Below the pieces are notes generated by a model. It was not told the origin of the DNA, searched no databases, and was given only the letters and a program-made list of their open reading frames with translations. Shown piece by piece: positions 1 to 5,149 of a stretch of DNA of 5,183 bases. Source of the stretch: Bacillota bacterium (lineage in GTDB: Bacteria > Bacillota > Dethiobacteria > DTU022). The translations under genes and the position numbers were made by a program. The DNA lies in contig JAAYGO010000174.1 in NCBI GenBank assembly GCA_012727685.1, positions 1 through 5,183 on the forward strand, written 5' to 3'. Every line of letters begins with the position of its first letter. Position 1 is the stretch's first letter.

Positions 1-124
1 AATCGATCGCTTAGATCCAATCTAGTCAATTGTCTGATAATAGTGGGGTCATTTTCTCGATTATCTTACCGCACACCATGCCAAAATCCCTATTTTTAAA
101 CCTCTTCCTGGGGTAAAATGTTTT

Positions 125-152
125 TTCACACTCATTAAAAACCTTATATATC
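125..152 (+). promoter_or_regulatory. weak sigma-A-like promoter candidate upstream of yqeG
   Basis: TTCACA (125-130, 5 of 6 matches to TTGACA) is followed after 16 bp by TATATC (147-152, 4 of 6 matches to TATAAT). Transcription would start near 159 and leave a leader of about 165 nt before yqeG. In AT-rich DNA such matches arise easily by chance, so this is only a candidate. Confidence 0.3.
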
Positions 153-201
153 AGGCATTGTTAAAGAACGCAAATGGCTCTAATGAGGGTTGCGCATCCC
201 G

Positions 202-237
202 GTTAAACTTATTAAAGAGGAATTTTTAGAGTTTAAC
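202..237 (+). other. inverted repeat / possible leader hairpin
   Basis: GTTAAAC (202-208) and GTTTAAC (231-237) are exact reverse complements separated by 22 nt. If transcribed toward yqeG this could form a hairpin just before the orphan AGGAGG at 238-243. There is no U-tract, so it is not an intrinsic terminator. Equally it may be a protein-binding dyad or chance. Confidence 0.3.
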
Positions 238-325
238 AGGAGGCGGGGCGAATAGGAAAAAGCTATCCTAAACCGCTCTCTTAAGGTAAAATGTAAATAG
301 TTTTCGCTGCAGGAGGGCCTAAAAT

Positions 326-832
326 TTGCTAAGACTGCTCTACCCGAAACAACATCTCAACAGCATCTTTGAACTGGATACGGCGGAGCTGCGCCGGCTG
401 GGAATCAAAGGTATTATTGCCGATATGGACAACACCCTCGTTCCCTGGAATGACCGTACGGTCTACCCGCGCCTGGCCAACTGGCTGGACGGATTGAAGA
501 AAGAGGGGTTTCGGATCTGCATCGTCTCGAACAACAGCGCGGACCGGGGCGGGCAACTGGCGCGGGATCTCGATATCCCGGCTTTCTGGTACGCGGTTAA
601 GCCGCGGCGGCGCGCTTTCCGGAAAGCCTTAATAGAGTTGAACCTTCCGGCCAGCGCCGTGGCCGTACTCGGCGACCAGATCTTTACCGATGTACTCGGG
701 GGAAACCGCATGGGCTTGTATACCATCCTGGTAACCCCCATTTCCGACAAGGAGTTTATCTGGACCAAGCTGATGCGCCAGTTTGAGCGCCTGATCCTGA
801 GGCACTTGCAGCGCAAAAACCTGATCCGCTAG
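326..832 (+). CDS. yqeG: YqeG family HAD-IIIA phosphatase
   Basis: This 168-aa cytoplasmic HAD-superfamily phosphatase closely resembles Bacillus YqeG in length and motifs. Motif I is DMDNTLVPW, with the nucleophile and acid/base aspartates at D33 and D35. Motif II is the serine of VSNN (S68), motif III is probably K92 in AVKP, and motif IV is GDQIFTDVLGGNRMG with D117 and D122. The basic C-terminal tail (RHLQRKNLIR) also resembles the family. YqeG is related to yeast Gep4, a phosphatidylglycerophosphate phosphatase, so a role in phosphatidylglycerol synthesis is plausible but inferred. The start is TTG at 326, chosen because AGGAGGG (311-317) sits 8 nt upstream. No terminator is evident after the stop, which lies inside a 13-bp tandem duplication. 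All catalytic motifs are intact. Confidence 0.93.
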   Translation: MLRLLYPKQHLNSIFELDTAELRRLGIKGIIADMDNTLVPWNDRTVYPRLANWLDGLKKEGFRICIVSNNSADRGGQLARDLDIPAFWYAVKPRRRAFRKALIELNLPASAVAVLGDQIFTDVLGGNRMGLYTILVTPISDKEFIWTKLMRQFERLILRHLQRKNLIR

Positions 833-851
833 ATTAATCCGCTAGATTAAT
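826..851 (+). repeat. 13-bp exact tandem duplication across the yqeG stop codon
   Basis: CCGCTAGATTAAT occurs at 826-838 and again immediately at 839-851. The first copy contains the last sense bases and TAG stop of yqeG, so the duplication only lengthens the 3' untranslated region and leaves the protein unchanged. It looks like replication slippage. Confidence 0.9.
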
Positions 852-961
852 GGAGATTGTCCCGGCGTTCTTTTTTACCCCAATCTCTGCCTAGAGATGG
901 ACAGCATTGCTTACGCAGGCGTTCCCTTAGCCATTTCATTCCCCGCAAGCAGAAGAATCGC

Positions 962-1034
962 CCCCTGGATCGCAGACCAGGAGAACCGTCCCCTGGATCG
1001 GCCCTCTGGATCGGCCCCTGGATCGGTGGATCGG
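962..1034 (+). repeat. cluster of five CCCCTGGATCGG-type repeats
   Basis: CCCCTGGATCG (962-972), CCCCTGGATCGG (990-1001), CCCTCTGGATCGG (1002-1014), CCCCTGGATCGG (1015-1026) and TGGATCGG (1027-1034) share the core TGGATCG. The last four are directly adjacent and the first is separated by 17 bp. The unit is too short and the spacing too small for a CRISPR array. The block lies in the noncoding spacer upstream of the small gene at 1085. It may be a slippage-generated minisatellite or a cluster of binding sites, and no function can be assigned. Confidence 0.85.
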
Positions 1035-1084
1035 TATCGAAAGGGGGCTCCCTGGCCATACTATGGGTTCAGGGAGGAAAATTG

Positions 1085-1324
1085 ATGAAGACATTGGTTG
1101 TGCAGAAGAGGCTGGCTTTTTCGCCGGGAACGCTGGCACAGCAGGCCGGTCCTTTTTTGGCGGAGCTGCGGGAACTGGTCCGGGAAGTCAGGGCGCAGCA
1201 CCGGGAAGAGGAGCTGGAGCTGGCCGATATAGGCTTTATCCCGGCGGAAGACCATATCGAGATTAAACTTTATTTCCGGGAGCGGCCGGAGCAGGAAGCG
1301 GCGCCACCCCTTACTGCGCGGTGA
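1085..1324 (+). CDS. small hypothetical protein, 79 aa
   Basis: I do not recognise this family. The ATG at 1085 has a good ribosome binding site (GGGAGG, 1072-1077) 7 nt upstream. An in-frame TTG directly precedes it at 1082. The reading frame stays open further upstream to 857, but that extension runs through the TGGATCG repeats and gives a low-complexity peptide, so it is probably not translated. The protein begins MKTLVVQKRL and has a charged, probably helical middle (about residues 24-46, rich in E, R and L). It then has a short strand-like end (IGFIPAEDHIEIKLYF). No signal peptide, membrane segment or cysteine motif is visible, so it is probably cytoplasmic. It lies on the yqeG strand, 252 bp after yqeG, and its last 14 bp overlap the 3' end of the convergent prepilin gene. 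Reality of the gene rests on the ribosome binding site and protein-like composition. Confidence 0.68.
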   Translation: MKTLVVQKRLAFSPGTLAQQAGPFLAELRELVREVRAQHREEELELADIGFIPAEDHIEIKLYFRERPEQEAAPPLTAR

Positions 1325-2381
1325 TCGTGACCGCCCCTCCGCCGAGCGCGGGAATGCTCACAGAAAAAACTTTTATCACGCTTTCCCCGTCTTTCTCTGC
1401 TTGGAGGGTAATTGTCCCGCTGCCAGTTTGGGCTTGGTGCCTTGTAATTATAGCTTTTTGCCCATTGTCGATTATTTCAATATTGACGTGTTTTGTTTTG
1501 GTTATATCAATAAAACGAAAACTAACACCCTCTACCTCCGGGACCATGATGATTGGCTGATTGTCATAGGGCGAATTTTGAACTGGCAGGGTATCTATTG
1601 CATCCATGATCTCTGCAAGGCTTGGGCCACTATTTTCTTCATAAAAATAGGCGATCGCGGTCCGGTCCCGGTCCATTAAAACGGCGATTTGGGAATCATC
1701 ATATTGCTGGGTGTCAACGAGCCACTTTTCAAATATCCATCCGGGATCCGCTTCAGCCGATAGTGAAATAAGGCTTTCCGCGGCGTAGCGGTGGATGCCC
1801 GGGGTCGGCTCGGTGCTTCCTCCGCCTTCAACGGTCACGGTTAAAGTGTACTGCTGCGGGGGCGGAGCCTGGGGGATTTGGGGGTCATAATACAAGACGA
1901 GATCGTTTAAACTGCGATACTCGTCATAACTGCCGTCAAAGGGAGCGGTGATGTTGTTCAGCAAAAACCGGTCCTGCAAATTATATTTCTGCGCCCCGGC
2001 GCCGCTCGTGATCATAAACTTTAATATCGATCGGCCCGCTTCCCGCTCGATCTTGACCTGGATATCGGCGATCTCTGCGGCCACCGGGGTGTTGTTGTGA
2101 TAAAAGGAGCCGTTTTCCAGGTAAAAGGAGCCGTCATACTCGCCTTCCAGCCCCCCCGGCGCCAGGGTTAGGGCGCCGGCATTGCGCAGCTCTTTTTTAA
2201 AGAGCGTATGCACCAGGCGGGCTTTTTGCTGGTAAGCAGCCTGCGCGGTGCCTTGCTCAAAGCTGCCCACGCCATAGGCATAGAGCGAGAAGGCCAGGGC
2301 GAACACCAGGCCGATTAAGGCCAAGGCGATGAGAAGCTCCACCAGGGTGAGCCCTTTCTCGCTGCGTAAAACTCGCTCCAT
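1311..2381 (-). CDS. PilW-like minor prepilin with inserted InlB-type beta domain
   Basis: This 356-aa protein has a class III (type IV prepilin) signal: SEKG|LTLVE, with predicted prepilin peptidase cleavage after G10. The conserved glutamate at mature position 5 is E15, and a hydrophobic helix covers about residues 11-38. Residues 40-165 look like a pilin globular domain of PilW/GspJ style. A proline-rich linker (about 167-177) leads to about 178-247, which has the pattern of a divergent InlB B-repeat: YTLTVTVEGGGS, PTPG, a GWIFEKW core and a closing TAIAYFYEE. A beta-rich tail follows and ends LGGGAVTITAQ. It is the third gene of the operon, starting 2 bp after the PilV-like stop, with GGGGAG (2392-2397) as ribosome binding site. 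The likely role is a low-abundance pilin at the tip of a type IV pilus or pseudopilus, displaying an adhesion or spacer module outside the cell. The exact subfamily is inferred. Confidence 0.88.
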   Translation of the reverse strand: MERVLRSEKGLTLVELLIALALIGLVFALAFSLYAYGVGSFEQGTAQAAYQQKARLVHTLFKKELRNAGALTLAPGGLEGEYDGSFYLENGSFYHNNTPVAAEIADIQVKIEREAGRSILKFMITSGAGAQKYNLQDRFLLNNITAPFDGSYDEYRSLNDLVLYYDPQIPQAPPPQQYTLTVTVEGGGSTEPTPGIHRYAAESLISLSAEADPGWIFEKWLVDTQQYDDSQIAVLMDRDRTAIAYFYEENSGPSLAEIMDAIDTLPVQNSPYDNQPIIMVPEVEGVSFRFIDITKTKHVNIEIIDNGQKAIITRHQAQTGSGTITLQAEKDGESVIKVFSVSIPALGGGAVTITAQ

Positions 2382-2383
2382 GA

Positions 2384-2806
2384 TCAGTCCACTCCCCGGA
2401 TAAAAGTGGTCAGTGTCACGTGGCGCTGTTCTGCTTGGTAGAAAACCGCGATGGTCACCTTGTGCCCGCTCGTTGCCCCGTTCAGCGTGGCAACCGGCTC
2501 AATCAGAAAATTGAAATCGTGCCCCGTTTCCACGAACAGCTCGTCCGGGGTGCTGATCTGGTTGCCGTTCAGGGAGCTCAGCTTGGCGGCAATGGTGTGG
2601 CCGGCAGCCGGTTCGATGGCATAAAGGGCTTCCATCGCTTCTGAAGCCAGGGTCATGGCGGCATTTTTTTTGCCGTAAGCATAGGTGTTGGAAAAGGCGC
2701 TGGTATAAACCAGGAAAAAGGCCAGGGCGATGATCACGAGGATGGCCATGGAAACCAGGACCTCGACCAGGGTCATGCCTTTTTGTTCAGTTAGAATCTG
2801 GCGCAT
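2384..2806 (-). CDS. PilV-like type IV minor prepilin
   Basis: This 140-aa protein begins with a canonical prepilin leader, TEQKG|MTLVEVLVS. Predicted cleavage is after G10, glutamate +5 is E15, and a transmembrane/assembly helix covers about residues 11-35. The helix continues into an amphipathic stretch (YGKKNAAMTLASEAMEALYAIE) typical of PilV/GspI proteins, and the small globular domain is beta-rich. It would be processed by a prepilin peptidase and inserted in a pilus or pseudopilus as a minor subunit. The ATG at 2806 has GGAG (2815-2818) 8 nt upstream. It is the middle gene of the three-gene operon, 38 bp after the PilX-like gene and 2 bp before the PilW-like gene, so translational coupling to the latter is likely. 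A ComG-type competence pseudopilin is a less likely alternative. Confidence 0.92.
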   Translation of the reverse strand: MRQILTEQKGMTLVEVLVSMAILVIIALAFFLVYTSAFSNTYAYGKKNAAMTLASEAMEALYAIEPAAGHTIAAKLSSLNGNQISTPDELFVETGHDFNFLIEPVATLNGATSGHKVTIAVFYQAEQRHVTLTTFIRGVD

Positions 2807-2844
2807 CGCTCTTTCTCCGTCCCCCTAAAAAGATCTGTAAAAAA

Positions 2845-4317
2845 CTACTGCCAGCTTTTGATCACCCAGCTGCCGCCGCTAGGCGGGTAAGAGCCTCCCC
2901 CCATGCCGCCGGGGAAAATCTCGAAGGGGAATGTGTCCGGATCTATGTCGCTGTACTCGATGGCCGGGGCGCTGCCCCCGGTAGCTTCAAATGTATTTGT
3001 GATCACGGTGCCCTTGATTTTGCCGCTGCCTCCAATGTAGACGTGGGCGCGGGGGGCGTAGAAGACCCGTGTATGCATAGTAGCATCTCCGGTAATGGTT
3101 ACTTCGCTGCCGCCGGTAATGATATGGCCGATTACCCCATTGCTCCCGCCGATGTGAATGGGGGCGCGCTCGGCGAAAAGGTTCCCCACAAAACGGGTAT
3201 TGCCGCCAATATCTGGCTGGCCGGATCCTTTATAGTAGAGCATCACGTGCTTGATCTGGCCTCCTTCATTGACCGTGCTATCTCCACCGAGAGTAATCGA
3301 GTCCCGTACGTAGAGGATCAACCGGCCGTTTTTGCCTATATTTTTCAACTTGATGTGCCCCTGTTGAATATTAAGCCGGTTCACGGAGATAATGCGCTCG
3401 CCGCCGCCCAGGTCGATGTGCAGGGTACGATTGGCGGTTACTTCGATCAAGTTATATCTGCCGTCTTGATTAATTTCATAGTATTCACCTTCAACCCAGG
3501 GCGTAGTAAAGTCGGGCCTTGGAGGCAAATCGGTGGGAAAATCCGGGAAAACCGGGTCAGGATAAGTTCTGACAGCCGGCAGTGTTTCGAAGCCGCCAGG
3601 CACGTTGAGCCAGGGAGCTTCAACCTGGTCCCAGGGATCAAGGTTTGGGTCGGGGTTGGGCGATTGATCATTTCGCACCTTTTTCTCGGTCTGGATGACA
3701 TTATAGGGATCACTGGTCGGGCCCACGGAAAGGGTTCCATTATAAATGTATGTGCTCCAGCCGAACTGGATCGAGTCATCCCCGGTTGTATTTGTCCCGA
3801 CCGGACCGCGGATAGTAGTGCTGCCGCTCATAGCAATCGCCGCCCTATCTGGGGTGCTCGCCATGGCAAACAGGGCCATATCAAACGGAGACAGCTCCCC
3901 ACCCGGCTGCTCGCCCTCCAGGGCGAGCGTCAAGGTTACCTGCTCCGTCGAATCATGGAAATTGCCGGTTGCAGTCACGGTAATCTCCTTGCCTCCGGCT
4001 TGCGGCTCCAGGGTGACCAGGATCGGCGCGCCCTGGGCTGGGGCGCTATCCGCCGCCTCCAGGTTGTCGAGGTCACCGAAAAGATAGGTGGTGCCCTCCA
4101 GGGCATAACCTGCCGCTTCAAGCCATGACAGCGCCGCCCCGGCGCCGGAGCGGGCATAGTAGTAGGCCTGGGTTTTATGGTCATGCTTGAGGGCTTGTTT
4201 CCCTTCGCTGGCCACGACCAGCAGAAATACCGTGCTGAAAAGCATTAACACGACCATGATGATCATCACGATTACCAGAGCAGACCCTTTTTCCTCTTTT
4301 AGGCTGATCAAGGACAT
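2845..4317 (-). CDS. PilX-like protein with DUF7305-type beta-repeat region
   Basis: This 490-aa protein has a short basic/acidic leader ending EEKG (G11), then SALVIVMII and a hydrophobic helix to about residue 36. That resembles PilX/GspK N-termini, which like this one lack the usual glutamate +5. Next comes a helical Q/A-rich segment with AYYYARSGAGAALSWLE (51-67), typical of PilX N-terminal domains. Residues 145-205 are rich in S/T/G, and a proline-rich stretch covers about 219-272. Residues 285-450 contain short turns such as IHIGGSNGVIGHIITGG and VYIGGSGKIKGTVIT, suggesting a beta-helix-like fold. The tail is glycine-rich and ends in WVIKSWQ. This architecture matches proteins annotated as DUF7305, recalled rather than searched. 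ATG at 4317 is chosen because AGAGGTG (4324-4330) is 6 nt upstream. The alternative GTG at 4326 is part of that ribosome binding site. It is first in the operon and probably a pilus-tip or surface component. Confidence 0.88.
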   Translation of the reverse strand: MSLISLKEEKGSALVIVMIIMVVLMLFSTVFLLVVASEGKQALKHDHKTQAYYYARSGAGAALSWLEAAGYALEGTTYLFGDLDNLEAADSAPAQGAPILVTLEPQAGGKEITVTATGNFHDSTEQVTLTLALEGEQPGGELSPFDMALFAMASTPDRAAIAMSGSTTIRGPVGTNTTGDDSIQFGWSTYIYNGTLSVGPTSDPYNVIQTEKKVRNDQSPNPDPNLDPWDQVEAPWLNVPGGFETLPAVRTYPDPVFPDFPTDLPPRPDFTTPWVEGEYYEINQDGRYNLIEVTANRTLHIDLGGGERIISVNRLNIQQGHIKLKNIGKNGRLILYVRDSITLGGDSTVNEGGQIKHVMLYYKGSGQPDIGGNTRFVGNLFAERAPIHIGGSNGVIGHIITGGSEVTITGDATMHTRVFYAPRAHVYIGGSGKIKGTVITNTFEATGGSAPAIEYSDIDPDTFPFEIFPGGMGGGSYPPSGGSWVIKSWQ

Positions 4318-4337
4318 CGCCAACACCTCTGGTTAGG

Positions 4338-4359
4338 CCGTCGCTATTTTCGGCGACGG
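4338..4359 (-). promoter_or_regulatory. hairpin in the leader of the prepilin operon
   Basis: CCGTCGC (4338-4344) and GCGACGG (4353-4359) are exact complements around an 8-nt AT-rich loop. On the minus strand the hairpin lies in the 65-nt leader, ending 7 nt before the AGAGGTG ribosome binding site. There is no U-tract on either side, so it is not an intrinsic terminator. It may stabilise the mRNA or bind a protein. Confidence 0.45.
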
Positions 4360-4388
4360 GATTTCAGGCAAAGATAAATTTTTTCTAA

Positions 4389-4397
4389 ATTATAGCA
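4389..4397 (-). promoter_or_regulatory. extended -10 promoter for the prepilin operon
   Basis: Read on the minus strand, 4397 to 4389 is TGCTATAAT, a perfect TATAAT with the TGn extension. The -35 position (TATCAA, 17 bp upstream) is poor, as is common for extended -10 promoters. Transcription would start near 4382, giving a leader of about 65 nt before the PilX-like start. Confidence 0.55.
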
Positions 4398-4448
4398 TAA
4401 TCTGCTTGATTTTGATAGCCATTGGATAAAAATAAAGAGGTCACATCC

Positions 4449-4466
4449 AGTATAATTTGGTATACT
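4449..4466. promoter_or_regulatory. 18-bp dyad between the divergent promoters, possible operator
   Basis: AGTATA (4449-4454) and TATACT (4461-4466) form an exact inverted repeat around ATTTGG. It lies between the minus-strand -10 (4389-4394) and the plus-strand -35 (4491), a usual place for a regulator of divergent promoters. AT-rich DNA makes short dyads common, and no regulator can be named. Confidence 0.3.
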
Positions 4467-4490
4467 AAATTTTCTTTATGATGGCAGGAC

Positions 4491-4519
4491 TTGCACAAAT
4501 TAGAGGTTTAGTTTATAAT
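4491..4519 (+). promoter_or_regulatory. sigma-A promoter of the riboswitch transcript
   Basis: TTGCAC (4491-4496, 4 of 6 matches) is followed by 17 bp and a perfect TATAAT (4514-4519). Transcription would begin near 4526, about 45 nt before the riboswitch aptamer, which is the expected arrangement. Confidence 0.75.
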
Positions 4520-4570
4520 ATCGACAAGTAAATCAAGATAATGCTAAAATATTGATTCCTGACCGATTAA

Positions 4571-4651
4571 AGGCAAACCTGTCGAAAGGCAGGGACGCAA
4601 AGCCATGGGTCTACGGTTCGCTTCAGGCGGACTATGATTGCCAGGTTGCCG
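4571..4651 (+). promoter_or_regulatory. cyclic di-GMP-I (GEMM) riboswitch aptamer
   Basis: The sequence carries the diagnostic class I elements. P1 is GGCAA (4572-4576) with TTGCC (4646-4650). A hairpin CCTGTC/GGCAGG (4578-4583 and 4588-4593) is capped by a GAAA tetraloop, and the ligand-pocket segment GGGACGCAAAGCC spans 4592-4604. A second arm has helix GTTCGC/GCGGAC (4616-4621 and 4627-4632) next to the tetraloop receptor region, with the closing TTGCCAGGTTGCCG (4638-4651). The aptamer binds the second messenger c-di-GMP, which commonly controls motility, pili and adhesion. It reads on the plus strand, away from the prepilin operon, so its direct target is downstream, at or beyond 4700. 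Identification is by conserved motifs and pairing and is very secure. The ON/OFF direction is inferred from the downstream pairings. Confidence 0.96.
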
Positions 4652-4676
4652 AAACAGGTTGAGGTAGGGCCTGTTT
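4652..4676 (+). promoter_or_regulatory. putative antiterminator hairpin of the riboswitch
   Basis: AAACAGG (4652-4658) is an exact complement of CCTGTTT (4670-4676). The latter is part of the 5' arm of the terminator, so the two hairpins exclude each other. The overlapping segment ACAGGTT (4654-4660) also exactly complements AACCTGT (4576-4582) in the aptamer, which offers a third competing state. Confidence 0.5.
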
Positions 4677-4706
4677 TCTCCAGGGGGGGAAAGATGGGCT
4701 TTTTTT
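4669..4706 (+). terminator. intrinsic terminator of the riboswitch expression platform
   Basis: The 5' arm 4669-4681 (GCCTGTTTTCTCC) pairs with 4686-4699 (GGGGAAAGATGGGC) with one bulged G (4693) and three G-U pairs. The loop is AGGG, and seven T follow directly at 4700-4706. Its place right after a c-di-GMP-I aptamer fits regulated transcription termination. Confidence 0.75.
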
Positions 4707-4756
4707 AAAAAGCTCAAACAAAAAAAACGACAAGGATATCCAGGTTCTACAAGTAG

Positions 4757-4785
4757 TTGACAATTTTATTATTAGCTTGTAAACT
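4757..4785 (+). promoter_or_regulatory. sigma-A-like promoter downstream of the terminator
   Basis: A perfect TTGACA (4757-4762) is followed after 17 bp by TAAACT (4780-4785, 4 of 6 matches). Transcription would start near 4792, just before the first long-range helix of the possible structured RNA. If active, it makes the downstream transcript partly independent of the riboswitch. Confidence 0.58.
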
Positions 4786-4791
4786 AATACA

Positions 4792-5094
4792 GGGTAAAGA
4801 TGGCAAATGTTTCGGGAAAGGCTCTCTAGTGGATGCGGATGACTGAATTTGCCGAAGATTGTGATACATAGACTACCGCAGCGAGGCGTTCTTTCCCATT
4901 GCCATAACTGAATTAGTTGGTGATCATGCGAAGCGTCTGACTTTTTCTACTAAGAGCAGCGCTGACGGGGAGAGCTTTCCCTTGTCGGCTGATCTGCTTT
5001 GGTAAAGTTTTAGCGGGCGGCCCTTTGAGCTTGAAAACCTGGGGCAGTGCCCACCCAAACGGTGCCCGATACCGGTTATGACCTGAGATCAAGC
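4792..5094 (+). ncRNA. candidate structured noncoding RNA or elaborate 5' leader
   Basis: There is no substantial ORF on either strand, although the composition is not extremely AT-rich. Complementary segments suggest a folded RNA. Domain 1 is closed by ATGGCAA/TTGCCAT (4800-4806 with 4899-4905) and GGGAAAG/CTTTCCC (4814-4820 with 4891-4897). Domain 2 is a long interrupted hairpin with AGAGCAG/CTGCTTT (4953-4959 with 4994-5000), GCTGAC/GTCGGC (4961-4966 with 4984-4989) and GGGAG/TTCCC (4968-4972 with 4977-4981). Domain 3 is closed by GCTTGA/TCAAGC (5029-5034 with 5089-5094). It does not match RNase P, tmRNA, SRP, 6S, group I or group II intron signals known to me. The 5' end is set from the promoter at 4757 and the 3' end is unknown. 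It could instead be part of a long riboswitch leader or a decayed element. Confidence 0.45.
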
Positions 5095-5149
5095 GGCATG
5101 ATTTGCTTTACGGTTATCCTTTCCAGGACTATTTTACGGGGGGAGGAAG

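Larger units (their letters stand above)
1..325. other. AT-rich intergenic region upstream of yqeG
   Basis: No coding region is visible here on either strand, and the composition is clearly more AT-rich than the following gene. It holds a weak promoter candidate (125-152), an inverted repeat (202-237), an AGGAGG motif at 238-243 with no start codon at a usable distance, and a 10-bp direct repeat GGTAAAATGT at 112-121 and 285-294. The second copy contains a TAAAAT that could be a -10 box for yqeG, but no good -35 lies at the right distance. No tRNA or known riboswitch was recognised. Confidence 0.6.

Noticed and set aside
238..243. AGGAGG ribosome binding site for another gene before yqeG
   Set aside because: No ATG, GTG or TTG lies at a suitable distance downstream, and the region has no open frame.
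883..898. ATCTCT-GCCT-AGAGAT hairpin after yqeG as a terminator
   Set aside because: The stem is short and AT-rich and no T-run follows it on either strand.
962..1034. CRISPR-like array
   Set aside because: Repeat units are only about 12 bp and mostly adjacent, with no uniform unique spacers and no cas genes in the window.
857..1084. N-terminal extension of the small gene from a TTG at 857
   Set aside because: It would read through the TGGATCG repeats as a low-complexity R/P/G/S peptide and has no good ribosome binding site, whereas ATG at 1085 has a well-placed GGGAGG.
3043..4128. 361-aa open frame on the plus strand opposite the PilX-like gene
   Set aside because: It lies wholly antisense to a gene with a clear prepilin-like N-terminus and ribosome binding site, and its translation shows no recognisable domain. 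It is a shadow of the GC-rich opposite strand.
4694..4708. Mini-ORF ATG-GGC-TTT-TTT-TAA after a G-rich ribosome-binding-like stretch
   Set aside because: It encodes only four residues and lies inside the terminator stem and U-tract.
4696..4715. GGGCTTTTT/AAAAAGCTC hairpin as a terminator
   Set aside because: It would leave only a 2-nt loop and is followed by an A-rich stretch rather than T on the plus strand. The GGGC and T-run are better explained as the 3' arm and U-tract of the terminator at 4669-4706.
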